Below are positions 43,831-52,343 of a stretch of 64,000 bases of DNA, one piece after another. Each line of letters opens with the position of its first letter. Positions within the stretch are counted from its first letter, which is position 1. The position numbers and the translations under genes were made by a program. A model generated the notes under the pieces. It was not told where the DNA came from and did not search any database. It saw nothing but the letters and a program-made list of their open reading frames with translations. This stretch comes from Bradyrhizobium erythrophlei. Lineage in GTDB: Bacteria > Pseudomonadota > Alphaproteobacteria > Rhizobiales > Xanthobacteraceae. The stretch lies in contig FSRD01000002.1 in NCBI GenBank assembly GCA_900129675.1, positions 1,488,001-1,552,000 of the forward strand. The letters run 5' to 3'.

Positions 43831-44286
43831 ATGGCTTTCACGTTAAAGATCAACGGCACACCCCATGGGGTTGATGTCGACGGCGACACCCCGCTGCTGT
43901 GGGTGCTGCGCGATGTGCTTGGTATGACCGGGACCAAGTTCGGCTGCGGCCAGGCGCTGTGCGGCGCCTGCACCGTGCATGTCGGCGGTCAGCCGGTCCG
44001 CTCCTGCCAGACGCCGGTCGACAGCGTCGGCGACAGTACGATCACCACGATCGAAGCGATCGGCCAGACGCCGCAGGGCGCGGCCTTGCAGAAGGCGTGG
44101 CTGGAGCTGGAGGTGGTGCAGTGCGGCTACTGCCAGTCCGGCCAGATCATGTCGGCGGCGGCGCTGCTGAAGGACACGCCGAAGCCGAGCGATGACGACA
44201 TCGACGCCGCGATGTCGGGCAATGTCTGCCGATGCGGCACCTATCAGCGCATCCGCGCTGCGATCAAGCACGCTGCGGGAGTTTGA
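43831..44286 (+). CDS. iorA: 2Fe-2S subunit of an isoquinoline oxidoreductase-type molybdenum hydroxylase
   Basis: The 151-residue protein has two 2Fe-2S domains. The plant-type N-terminal cluster is in KFGCGQALCGACTVHVGG with the fourth Cys in RSCQTPV. The helical C-terminal cluster is in QCGYCQSGQIM and NVCRCGTYQRIRAA. This is the small subunit of two-subunit xanthine-oxidase-family enzymes such as isoquinoline 1-oxidoreductase or aldehyde dehydrogenases. The start at 43831 (MAFTLKINGT) is where the domain begins. The large subunit starts four bases after its stop. The exact substrate cannot be named, and the symbol is by similarity only. Confidence 0.85.
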   Translation: MAFTLKINGTPHGVDVDGDTPLLWVLRDVLGMTGTKFGCGQALCGACTVHVGGQPVRSCQTPVDSVGDSTITTIEAIGQTPQGAALQKAWLELEVVQCGYCQSGQIMSAAALLKDTPKPSDDDIDAAMSGNVCRCGTYQRIRAAIKHAAGV

Positions 44287-44290
44287 GATC

Positions 44291-46498
44291 ATGGGTGAGC
44301 TTATTCTGAAAGAACCGGTTGCGGGCCAAACCGCGGTGTCGCGGCGCGCCTTTCTTCAGGGCACAGGTTTGCTGCTTGGTTTTGCGCTGACCGGTGCGAG
44401 CACCGAGTCCGTCTTCGCAGCGCCTGCTTCGCAGGTGGTCGAAAACGAGGTCACGGGTACTTTCGCGCCGAACGGATTTATACGGATCAATCCAACCGGC
44501 GCCGTGACCCTGGTCATTCCGATGATCGAGATGGGACAGGGGGTTTACACGTCGCTCTCGATGCTTCTGGCTGAAGAACTGGAAGTGAAGCTTGACCAGA
44601 TTCAGGTTCAGCATGCGCCGGCAAATCATGCGCTTTACGTCAACCCGATCATAGGCATTCAAAATACAGGTGGCTCCGCCTCTGTTCGCGCGTTCTGGAC
44701 GCCGCTGCGTCTGGCAGGGGCAGTGGGTCGCAATCTGCTGCTTGCGGCGGCCGCAAAGCGCTGGAATGTCGATCCAGCGACTTGCCGCGCCAAGGATGGC
44801 GTCGTGTTCGATGCGTCAGGCTCGAAGCATCTGAGCTACGGCGAACTCGCGAAGGCCGCGGCGAAATTGCCTGTGCCGCCTGCGGCAAACGTCAAATTGA
44901 AGGATCCGAAGGATTTCACATTGATCGGCACGCGTACCAAGCGCGTGGGTTCATCGATAAAAGTCGATGGGCGCGCGCTCTACGGTATCGATACGCGACT
45001 GCCGGGTATGAAGGTCGCAGCGGTTGCTATTTCGCCCGTGCTCGGTGGCAAGGTGAAAACGGTGGACGAGAAGGCCGCGCTGACGGTGAAGGGCGTCCGG
45101 CAGCTGGTCAATATCGATGAAGCTGTTGCCGTGGTGGCGGATCACACGGGTGCGGCGAATAAGGGGCTCGAGGCCGCCGCCATCACGTGGAACGACGGGC
45201 CGAACGGCAAGGTCAGCAACGCCGATATCGTCAAGCAATTGGAGGAGGAATCCAAAAAGCCGGGCGCGGTTGCCCGTAACGTCGGTGACGCGGGGAAGGC
45301 TCTTGCGGAGGCAGCGCAACGGCTTGACGCCATCTATCAGGTGCCTTTCCTGGCCCATGCGGCGATGGAGCCGATGAACTGCACCGTTCATCTGCAGAAG
45401 GATCGTTGCGACATCTGGGTCGGGACACAGGCACCTACGATCACGCAGTCTCTAGTAGCCGAACTCACCGGCCTGCCAAAGGATGCGATCAAAATTCACA
45501 ACCATCTGATTGGCGGTGGCTTCGGCCGAAGGCTGGAGGCCGATGGCACGGTGCTGGCCGTCAAGATCGCCAAGTACGTCGATGGTCCGGTGAAGGTGAT
45601 CTGGAGCCGCGAGGAAGACATCCAGCACGATATGTATCGGCCCTACTATCTCGATCGGCTGTCGGCCGGACTTGATGCGGCCGGCAAACCGGTTGCCTGG
45701 ACGCATCGGATCGCCGGCTCCTCAATCGCCGCGCGCTATTATCCCCCTTTGGTCAAGGACGGAGTAGACCTCGATGCCGTAGAAGCAGCGGCCGAGCCGC
45801 CCTATGCACTGCCCAATATCCACGTCGACTATATCCAGGTTGAGCCCCCTGGTGTCCGGACGTCTTGGTGGCGCGGTGTCGGACCGACTCACAATGTTTT
45901 CGTGGTCGAAAGCTTCATAGATGAGCTCGCGCATGCCGCGAAGCAGGATCCCGTCGCTTATCGCAAGCGATTGCTTGGCCACTATCCGCGAGCGCTTGCT
46001 GTTCTGTCGCTTGCTGCGGAAAAAGCAGGGTGGGGATCACCGCTTCCCGGGCGGCATGGCCGCGGGATTTCGGTGCAATTCGCATACGGAAGCTACGCGT
46101 CGCAGGTCGCCGAGGTCGAAGTGGCGATCGATGGCTCTGTCAAAGTCAAGCGGATCGTCTGTGCGGTTGATTGCGGCATGTACGTCGATCCCGATACGAT
46201 CGAAGCACAGGTTCAGGGTGGAACGCTTTTCGGGCTGACCGCTGCGCTCCATGGTTCGATCACCTTCAAGGATGGACGGGTCGAGCAGAGCAATTTCGAC
46301 ACCTATCTGCCGATGCGTATCGACGAGGTGCCGGTGGTGGAGACGCACCTGATTAAGAACGCAGAAGCTCCGGGTGGCGTTGGTGAAGCTCCGACAGCCA
46401 TTGTCAGTGCTGCAGTGACCAATGCGATCTTCGCCGTGACCGGCAAGCGTGTGCGCAGCCTGCCGATCGATACAAATTCGCTGAAGTCGTCGTCTTAG
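44291..46498 (+). CDS. iorB: Molybdopterin subunit of an isoquinoline oxidoreductase-type enzyme, Tat-exported
   Basis: The 735-residue protein begins with a twin-arginine signal (SRRAFLQGTGLLLGFALTG) and continues as the large xanthine-oxidase-family subunit: IPMIEMGQGVYTSLSMLLAE, GIQNTGGSASVRAFWTPLRL, GGFGRRLEADGTVLAVKIAK and the terminal EAPGGVGEAPTAIVSAAVTN, whose glutamate (GVGEAP) is the catalytic base. It acts in the periplasm with the 2Fe-2S subunit (four bases upstream), oxidising N-heteroaromatics or aldehydes. No cytochrome subunit is adjacent, though enzymes of this export type often pass electrons to one. A strong hairpin follows the stop. Confidence 0.87.
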   Translation: MGELILKEPVAGQTAVSRRAFLQGTGLLLGFALTGASTESVFAAPASQVVENEVTGTFAPNGFIRINPTGAVTLVIPMIEMGQGVYTSLSMLLAEELEVKLDQIQVQHAPANHALYVNPIIGIQNTGGSASVRAFWTPLRLAGAVGRNLLLAAAAKRWNVDPATCRAKDGVVFDASGSKHLSYGELAKAAAKLPVPPAANVKLKDPKDFTLIGTRTKRVGSSIKVDGRALYGIDTRLPGMKVAAVAISPVLGGKVKTVDEKAALTVKGVRQLVNIDEAVAVVADHTGAANKGLEAAAITWNDGPNGKVSNADIVKQLEEESKKPGAVARNVGDAGKALAEAAQRLDAIYQVPFLAHAAMEPMNCTVHLQKDRCDIWVGTQAPTITQSLVAELTGLPKDAIKIHNHLIGGGFGRRLEADGTVLAVKIAKYVDGPVKVIWSREEDIQHDMYRPYYLDRLSAGLDAAGKPVAWTHRIAGSSIAARYYPPLVKDGVDLDAVEAAAEPPYALPNIHVDYIQVEPPGVRTSWWRGVGPTHNVFVVESFIDELAHAAKQDPVAYRKRLLGHYPRALAVLSLAAEKAGWGSPLPGRHGRGISVQFAYGSYASQVAEVEVAIDGSVKVKRIVCAVDCGMYVDPDTIEAQVQGGTLFGLTAALHGSITFKDGRVEQSNFDTYLPMRIDEVPVVETHLIKNAEAPGGVGEAPTAIVSAAVTNAIFAVTGKRVRSLPIDTNSLKSSS

Positions 46499-46505
46499 TC
46501 CTTGC

Positions 46506-46545
46506 CCGTCATCCCGTGTGCGCGGCAGCGCGCACGGGATGACGG
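46506..46545. terminator. Terminator-like hairpin after the molybdenum hydroxylase genes
   Basis: CCGTCATCCCGTGTGCGCG (46506-46524) pairs with CGCGCACGGGATGACGG (46529-46545) with one two-base bulge and a four-base loop. It lies eight bases beyond the stop codon. No T-tract follows, so it may stabilise the transcript end or act with Rho. Confidence 0.55.
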
Positions 46546-46660
46546 TCCGGAGCCGAGGCCCGAATGGGAAAACTCCGTAAAATGCACCATTTCGGGGGAT
46601 TTGGCTCAGATAGTGCGGCGCTGCGAGGGTTGTAGCAAAGAGTTGCTCCAGGAGTGCTAG

Positions 46661-46954
46661 ATGGCCGACGGTGCGATCCGAGACATCCGGGAACGGCCGA
46701 TAGATGAGTTGCCCGATGAGCTGCGCACCGTGTTCGTGGCCCGCGTCGATGGCATGAAGCCGGGGCAGTTTGCCAAGTTGTTTGCACTCACGTTGGAGAC
46801 GGTAGAGGCACGTCTGCACAACGCCCGAAGCTTGCTGGGTGAAGTGCTTGTACGCCAGCTCGGTCCCGCCTTCGGTGGCGTCTATCAGCTTGACGATAGC
46901 CGTTTCGACCGCATTACGAACGCACTAATGGACCGGCTTTTCCCGCGCCAGTGA
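46661..46954 (+). CDS. Stand-alone sigma-70 region 4 fragment (ECF sigma factor C-terminus)
   Basis: The 97-residue product has the sigma region 4 pattern LPDELRTVFVARVDGMKPGQ, then FAKLFALTLETVEARLHNAR, the helix-turn-helix that recognises the -35 element. It is followed by a C-terminal tail seen in a common ECF group (LLGEVLVRQLGPAFGG, FDRITNALMDRLF). Region 2, which binds core polymerase and the -10 element, is missing. CCAGGAG before the ATG looks like a usable ribosome site, so a short protein may be made. It is either a gene remnant or a competitor for promoters or anti-sigma factors; I favour a remnant. Confidence 0.6.
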   Translation: MADGAIRDIRERPIDELPDELRTVFVARVDGMKPGQFAKLFALTLETVEARLHNARSLLGEVLVRQLGPAFGGVYQLDDSRFDRITNALMDRLFPRQ

Positions 46955-47049
46955 AGCGCCGCAACATGAAGGCGGCCAAGCTGGTGTTAATCGGCTTGGG
47001 GTCCCGACGCCGATCGGCGAGCTAAGCTATTGATCTGCCTAGCGGTGAA

Positions 47050-47231
47050 GGGGTCACTCTTGGACGCTTATTCACAATCGTCATCGTCGGACACGTCTTG
47101 GTTCCGGTAATTCTCTGGATCGAGATGGACTAGCTCTCCTGCAACCGGTCAAGGGCGCCGTCGTGGCGCTACAATGGTCGCTCAGGATGCACGGCTTCGG
47201 CGTGCATCCGCCCGACGAATTCCAAGCTTGA
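47050..47231 (+). pseudogene. Fragment of a DUF983-family membrane protein gene
   Basis: GVTLGRLFTIVIVGHVLVPV and ILWIEMD reach a TAG. About ten codons later the end of the same family appears (LLQPVKGAVVALQWSLRMHG, then FGVHPPDEFQA and stop). The middle helices of the normal ~130-residue protein are deleted. Confidence 0.65.
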
Positions 47232-47269
47232 GGCGGAAGGTGCCTCAACAGAACGGCCGCCGAGAAGCG

Positions 47270-47600
47270 GGCGCGAGCGCCAGCAATTTCATTCGCAGCA
47301 TCATAGCGTCGGACGTCGAGGCCGGCCGCACGCGTATCTAGTCACGCGCTTTCCACCCGAGCCGAACGGCTACCTCCACCTGGGCACGCGAAGTCAATCG
47401 TGCTGAATTACGAGCTCGCGAAAGAATTTGGCGGCCGCTGCAACCTGCGCCTTGATGACACGAATCCAGCAAAGGAGAGGGTGGAGTACATTGATGCTAT
47501 CAAGCGCGACGTGCAGTGGCTCGGATTCGACTGGGCACAGGGCCTGCGCTTTGCCTCCGACTACTTCGAGCAGCTTTACGCCTGGGCCTGCCATCTCGTC
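47270..47600 (+). pseudogene. glnS: N-terminal fragment of a glutaminyl-tRNA synthetase gene
   Basis: The translation reads SNFIRSIIASDVEAGRTR, then after a TAG and a single-base loss FPPEPNGYLHLG (the start of the HIGH-type motif), AKSIVLNYELAKEFGGRCNL and LDDTNPAKERVEYIDAIKRD, VQWLGFDWAQGLRFASDYFE and ends at QLYAWACHLV. This is the ATP-binding start of GlnS (about 110 of more than 550 residues). The missing base falls inside the HLGH motif. The sequence then changes directly into a methionine sulfoxide reductase fragment. Confidence 0.85.
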
Positions 47601-47828
47601 CACATCGCGACGATCGCCGAAATCGAAACCTCTGGTTTGTGGCCCCCCAGTTCCGTGGTGACTGAAATGAACCCCGAGGAGCGGTTCTGGCAGGCCGAGC
47701 CCGAGCACCAGGACTACCTGCAACGGCACCCAGGCGGCTACAGCTGCCACTTCATTCGGCCGAGCTGGCGACTGCCGTCGGCTCATTCATTCCAGAAGTC
47801 GCGAACCGCCGAGGGGCCGCAGAACTGA
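47601..47828 (+). pseudogene. msrA: C-terminal fragment of a peptide methionine sulfoxide reductase A gene
   Basis: Starting at TIAEIETSGLWPPSSVVTEM and continuing ERFWQAEPEHQDYLQRHPGG, YSCHFIRPSWRLP, this is the last third of MsrA. The catalytic GCFW site is upstream in that protein and absent here. The fragment is in frame with the glnS fragment, so positions 47400-47828 form one open frame of 142 codons with a chimeric content. Confidence 0.82.
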
Positions 47829-47910
47829 CCCGCCGCTAGCGCCGATGATGAGTCAGGGGCGAGGCTCGTTGCTAGGCTGATGGCGTCGCGAAGACGTCGG
47901 CTACGCAGTG

Positions 47911-48406
47911 CCGGCGCATAATAGCGGTGGCGCGGCCTCGAACTGTTCTGCACTGGCGGGGTGGACGATCAACACGATGCCGCCGTTGAGGATCTGGCTC
48001 TCGGCCCACTCGTGCACGTGGGCTTCGTGTCGCTGCCCGAACAAGGCTATCAGCCCGCCCACACCACCCCCGGTAGCCAACCCCGCTAGCAGAGCCGGCG
48101 CGGCCGCTCCGCCCGCTGCTGCCAAGACGGCACCGGCGCCGGCGAACGACGCGACGGTGGCCGCGAGCGAGGTCGCAAGCGTGCGAACCTGCTGCCGGTC
48201 GTCGCTCAAGCCAATCTCGACGCGGGGCAGCTGCTTGATGTCGCAGCCGACGGCGCCCGCACAGGACGCTGCGATCTCCTCCTAACGCCACAGCTTATGC
48301 GAGCGCGGTCGATCCCCGCGGCTCCCAACTCGCTTACAGTAGCCTCGAATTCAACTTCGCTTTGCAGAGCGCCGATGACCTCTCGCAACTCGCTCACCAT
48401 CGGCAT
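47911..48406 (-). pseudogene. General stress protein-like (glycine-zipper) gene with a frameshift
   Basis: The first part from ATG 48406 reads MPMVSELREVIGALQSEVEF, EATVSELGAAGIDRARIS. Then the frame changes near 48275, and the next frame reads EIAASCAGAVGCDIKQLPRV followed by a Gly/Ala-rich membrane-like segment (LAAAGGAAAPALLAGLATGG, GVGGLIALFG) and GGIVLIVHPASAEQFEA. The layout resembles small stress proteins of the YflT/GsiB-like heat-stress type. An ATG at 48209 leaves a 102-residue second-half product. Confidence 0.6.
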
Positions 48407-48466
48407 CCCTCAAACTTGCTTTCCTGCCTTGAAGGCCTCGGCTGTGCCGCGCACCGCGCCCGCCTC

Positions 48467-49000
48467 TCACGAGTAGTCACCGCCGCTCTGCTGAGTAAGG
48501 TTGCCGAGGTAGTCACGCTTCCCGATCTTCGCTCCGAGGTGCCGGAGGATCGCGTGCGCAATCGAGATGTGGAAGAAGAAGTCGGGCAGCACTAGGTGCC
48601 GGATGTAGTCGTCGCCGCCGAACCACCCGCGCACGATAGGCGGCATCAGTTCGTATGTGTGGGACTGTGCGGCGGCAATCTCGTCCGGCTGCACATTTTG
48701 CAGGAAACCGCGAGTCTCAAGGAGCCGTCCCTTCAACGCCGGATACATCATCGGGGTGCTACGGGGTGCCGGCGGGTCGTGTTGCATCAACTTCGCCATG
48801 TGCGCCTCGACCTTGTTGCAGCTTACGGAGAACTGTTCTCCGAAAGTTAGCATGTCGGGCGCGAGCCGCTCGCCAAGAATCCTCCCAGGCTCAAACCCCT
48901 TGGACCGTTCGAGCGCTTGGGCGTCGTCGAGATAGTCGTCCATCACGTTCAGTCCATGTACCATGACAGGAACAGTGATGTCATAGACCGAGAGGGACAC
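48467..49000 (-). CDS. DUF1993-family protein
   Basis: The 177-residue protein belongs to the DUF1993 family, related to the DinB-like four-helix fold: SLSVYDITVPVMVHGLNVMD, LAPDMLTFGEQFSVSCNKVE, and the end LPDFFFHISIAHAILRHLGA, KIGKRDYLGNL. The family is uncharacterised. I chose GTG 49000, since GGAGG lies five bases upstream and the family starts with (M)SLSVYD; ATG 49012 is an alternative. It appears complete and stands among pseudogenes. Confidence 0.82.
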   Translation of the reverse strand: MSLSVYDITVPVMVHGLNVMDDYLDDAQALERSKGFEPGRILGERLAPDMLTFGEQFSVSCNKVEAHMAKLMQHDPPAPRSTPMMYPALKGRLLETRGFLQNVQPDEIAAAQSHTYELMPPIVRGWFGGDDYIRHLVLPDFFFHISIAHAILRHLGAKIGKRDYLGNLTQQSGGDYS

Positions 49001-49175
49001 GCTGACCTCCATCCGCTCGCTTGTGGTCTGAACGTCGATCGGACCCGATAGGTCGATAACCGAAACGAATGGTCACAATAACTCCTTCTATCTCACGGCT
49101 TGCCACACCAGCTTGCCGGACTCGACATTGGCCTCGAAACCGCGGCAAGAGGAGAGCGCCTACGCGTGCGGCCGC

Positions 49176-49750
49176 CTAGTGACGCAGGACGGGATATCCG
49201 TTCACGTAAATCCAGTCGGTGGCCTTGGCGGGCACATGGCACCCCTGGCAATCGGTGTGGTAGTCGGTAGAGGTAGTCTTGAGCGGCTTGTCCGCGTCGA
49301 ACCACGACCATCCCCACCGGTCGCCCCACAACGGGTTGCCGCGGTGCGTTCCCTTGCTGTCTTTCACCATGACGAACCAGCCCTTGAGCTTTCGGCGTGG
49401 CTTACTGTGCCGGTGGTCATCTCGTTCGTCGAGGTCGCGAAGACCTCTTTCACCAGAACGGCGCCGTCTGGGAAGTGCCCCGTCCTCCGGTAGGCGTCGA
49501 TCGCCCCCGGGGATGCGTAGACGGCGTGCATTTCCTTCGAGCCTTGGCCGCTGTCGGCGGCAATCGCCCAGTTCCCGAGCGCTTGGTAGAGGGTTCGGTA
49601 GTCAGCCGGCACGCGTAGGTGTCCGGCGGCGTCCACCACGTTCGCGATCGGGTCGGCCGTCGCCGCTCCGCTGATCTGAGCGAGCGCCGCCACGGCGCCG
49701 GCGACCAGCGAGACGGCGACAGCCAGTCCGACAGTCCTCGATAATTTCAT
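49176..49750 (-). pseudogene. Cytochrome P460-family gene with a one-base deletion
   Basis: From ATG 49750 a signal peptide (MKLSRTVGLAVAVSLVAGAV) and the P460-type body (VPADYRTLYQALGNWAIAAD, VLVKEVFATSTNEMTTGTVS) run until HAES. One A is missing in the AAA run near 49395. The other frame continues KLKGWFVMVKDSKGTHRGNP, WGWSWFDADKP and the haem motif DCQGCHVPAKATDW (CxxCH), ending PVLRH. Restoring one base gives a complete protein of about 190 residues. P460 proteins oxidise hydroxylamine or related compounds in the periplasm. Confidence 0.8.
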
Positions 49751-50530
49751 TGGGGGGTCTCCTTTGCTGCCCGCGCGCGGCACGGCGGCTCGGCGCAATG
49801 GCTTCAATCAATGTCGAGGCGGCCGCGCGTGCTCGGCCGGTCCAGCGGACCCGAGGATCGGACACAGCCGACGAAATTAGAAATTCCCTTGGGACATGCA
49901 TTTGATAATCATGGGGTATCGTCGCCTAGAAGCTTTGTGCGCGCGTGCGTCCCGTCCGTCTTCAATCAGCCATCGAGGAGCGCGCCGTACTCGGGGTGTC
50001 GGGCGGCGTAGGAGGACATGAAAGGGCACTTCGCGATCACTCTTTTCCGATCGAGTCGCAACGCTTCGAAAACGCCATGCGCCGACCGCGATCCGTACCC
50101 TTGGCCGGCCAGCTCTTGCGGCACCTCCGCGTGGAGCAGGGCGACGCGGCTTTTAGTAGCCGACTGCGAGCGCGCCGTCGCCTAAGGGCATTTCTTGTCC
50201 CGAATACGGCCGCGGCAAGCGGGGCGATCTGTGTGTCTGGACGAACGGCGACGGATTGTGGATTCGCGGTGCGATCCGTGGATTTACGTTCCCGCCGCGG
50301 CGGCGTGGGCCCGCGGCACTCCCGTTTGGGCCATTGAAGGAAACACGCGGCGATGCACGATCTGACTGCAAGCTGTCCCATAGCGAACACAACCTCTTTC
50401 GCTCCGACCTCGTCGAGGGACTGTCCCGCCTTCAAAAGACGATCCCATGTCGCTGGCTGTATGACGAACGGGGTTCCGACCTGTTCGAGGAGATCACGCG
50501 GCTCGAAGATTACTATCCGACGCGCGCGGA
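49735..50530. repeat. Duplicated block P460 start - GNAT - egtD start, copy 1
   Basis: This block matches 55255-56158 in order and orientation: the first codons of the P460 gene with its upstream region, a leftward GNAT gene, a conserved spacer (GCCCGCGGCACTCCCGTTTG, then GGGCCATTG) and the rightward start of egtD. Copy 1 keeps P460 and egtD nearly full length but has a ruined GNAT gene. Copy 2 has the opposite pattern. Confidence 0.75.
49957..50195 (-). pseudogene. Short GNAT acetyltransferase gene, broken copy
   Basis: The end reads GYGSRSAHGVFEALRLDRKR, VIAKCPFMSSYAARHPEYGA, matching the intact gene at 55482-55763. Its middle is frameshifted, and the segment MPLGDGALAVGY runs into a stop where the intact copy has ACYKVEDGRIV. 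Confidence 0.7.
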
Positions 50531-51319
50531 GACAGGGATCCTGCGGGCGCGCCAACCCGAACTGCGACAGTTCGCCGGTCCGGGGACTATCCTGATCGAG
50601 TACGGCGCGGGTGCGGGAGTGAAGACCGAACTCGTGCTGGACGCGCTTGCAGAGCCGCAGGGCTATGTCCCCATCGACGTCGCGCACGAGTACCTGCTTC
50701 AAACGGCGCACCGGATGGAACGCCGCTTTCGCTCTCTGTGGGTGCGGCCTGTCGAACGCGACTTCATGAGCGCATTCGAGATGCCCACGGACATGCCCGC
50801 AGGCCGGCGCGTCGGATTCTGGCTCGACGTTCGGAAACCTCGACGTTCGGAAACCGAGGCTTTCCTCTCGCAGATGTTGCGCCATGTTGGACCCGACGGC
50901 GCCGCGATCGTCGGCGTTGACCTCGTGAAGCAGGTCGAGACGCTGCTCCGCGCCTACGAGGACAGCGAAGGGGTCACGGCGCAGTTCAACCTCAACCTGC
51001 TCGCCCGCATCAACAGGGAACTCGGGGCGACTTCCACCTGGATCGCTTCCGGCACGTCGCGAGGTGGAACGACGCCGAAAGAGCGGTCGAGATGCACCTG
51101 CTCAGCCTCACAGACCAGTGGGCCTCGATCGGTCAACGCCGATTCCACTTCCGGGAGGGCGAGACCATCCACACAGAGAGCTCGAGGAAATACGATCGCG
51201 AAGGATTGGGCGCGCTCGCGGAGCGTGCGGGCTGGCGCGTGTCGAAGGCCTGGGAGAACGACAAGCGGCTGTTCTGTGTGTTCGCGCTCTCGCCTCGGGC
51301 CGGGCGGAGTCCGCGCTGA
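50353..51319 (+). pseudogene. egtD: L-histidine N-alpha-methyltransferase-like (EgtD) gene with frameshifts
   Basis: The conserved start is split (MHDLTAS in one frame, then HNLFRSDLVEGLSRLQKTIP in the next). The body matches EgtD: CRWLYDERGSDLFEEITRLE, YYPTRAETGILRARQPELRQ, LIEYGAGAGVKTELVLDALA, YVPIDVAHEYLLQTAHRMER. Where the family has FFPGSTIGNLDV the gene reads FWLDVRKPRR, explained by a five-base and a one-base deletion that cancel each other's frame but erase the SAM/substrate loop. A third deletion near 51030 moves the end (RFRHVARWNDAERAVEMHLL) into another frame. EgtD trimethylates histidine for ergothioneine synthesis; no egtB is present. Confidence 0.82.
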
Positions 51320-51368
51320 CACGTTACCTCGCGGGGTCGCCGCAAAACCACAAGTTGAGAGAGGCTCG

Positions 51369-51776
51369 ATGCAGGGCACGGACCACGCCAACTGGATGCT
51401 CTCCGCTGCGCTCGGAACGCTCGCGAGCGCCGAGAGAATGCACCAGCACTTCCTGAAGCTGCTACCTCGCGAGGGCCCGCGCGGGCCGTGTTGGGAGCCG
51501 CCCGTCGATGTGCTTGAGACCGAGACGGAGATCCTGATCCTCGTCGCGCTTCCGGGTGTCGCGCCCTATGACGTCGAGGCGGTGATCGAGGGCGACGCCC
51601 TCGTCGTGCGAGGCCGCCGCGTGCAGCCTGCGGAATTGCAAGATGCGCGGATCCACCGCTTGGAGCTCCCGCAGGGTTGTTTCGAGCGTCGCATCGTCCT
51701 TCCGCCAGGGCGCTACGCGATAACCCGTTTCTCCAGCCATGGCTGCATCGGCCTCCGTCTCAACAAGTCGGCCTGA
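51369..51776 (+). CDS. Hsp20/alpha-crystallin-like small heat shock protein
   Basis: The 135-residue protein has the Hsp20 core EPPVDVLETETEILILVALP, GVAPYDVEAVIEGDALVVRG, and RIHRLELPQGCFERRIVLPP, with a Gly-containing end. The N-terminal arm (HANWMLSAALGTLASAERMH) is longer than usual, and the C-terminal IxI motif is not obvious. Such proteins hold unfolding proteins in ATP-independent oligomers. AGAGAGG precedes the ATG. The frame is also in phase with the preceding egtD remnant, so readthrough fusion is possible on paper, but the own start is more plausible. Confidence 0.8.
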   Translation: MQGTDHANWMLSAALGTLASAERMHQHFLKLLPREGPRGPCWEPPVDVLETETEILILVALPGVAPYDVEAVIEGDALVVRGRRVQPAELQDARIHRLELPQGCFERRIVLPPGRYAITRFSSHGCIGLRLNKSA

Positions 51777-52343
51777 AGGGGAGCCTAACCGCCGCGACTG
51801 CGGCGATATCCCCGCCGGCGCCCGGGATAAACTTGAGTTCGAGTGGCTTGAACGGCGTCGACGTCGCAATTGCCGCCGCGTTTGAGGGGGAGCAACCAGA
51901 CCGAGCAGTCGGCGGTGGCCGCGCGGCACGCACAGTGACGGCACGATCCTGACTGCCCGACACCGGTGCGTCGTGATCGGTCCGATCGCGAATTCGGCTG
52001 TGCGATCGAGGCTCGGGGCTTCCTGTTGAGGCGCGTCGGCATGGGTTCGCGTGAGTTCATAGAGTTTCGCCGGTCGCTGAGACGCTTAGCCGGATTATTC
52101 ATGTTGCGGCTGAATATATCTAATTCGGCTGCAACCACTACTCGGTCAGCCGCAACTGGCTATTTGTTTAGCGTCTTCAGTCGAAGGCAACGAAGACCGA
52201 ACCGATCAAAATCCCAGATCAGGTTGGAGCGCGGAAGGACTCTTCGTCCGGTTGCGCAGGCTGGCTGCCTGCGTGAGATGGCATCGTCCCGCTGTCCCGG
52301 AGCCGAGCTGATGTGGACCTGAGCAGCATAAAGGCTTCTGGAC
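51777..52343. other. Intergenic stretch without a supported gene
   Basis: Frames are short and overlap one another without family resemblance. Around 52110-52165 the words GCGGCTGAATAT, CGGCTGCAACC and CAGCCGCAACTGGC form imperfect direct and inverted repeats upstream of the AraC gene, and could be operator half-sites. Confidence 0.35.

Noticed and set aside
50256..51776. Apparent EgtD-Hsp20 fusion protein
   Set aside because: The EgtD part is frameshifted at its start, middle and end, and the Hsp20 part has its own start at 51369, so the fusion is accidental.
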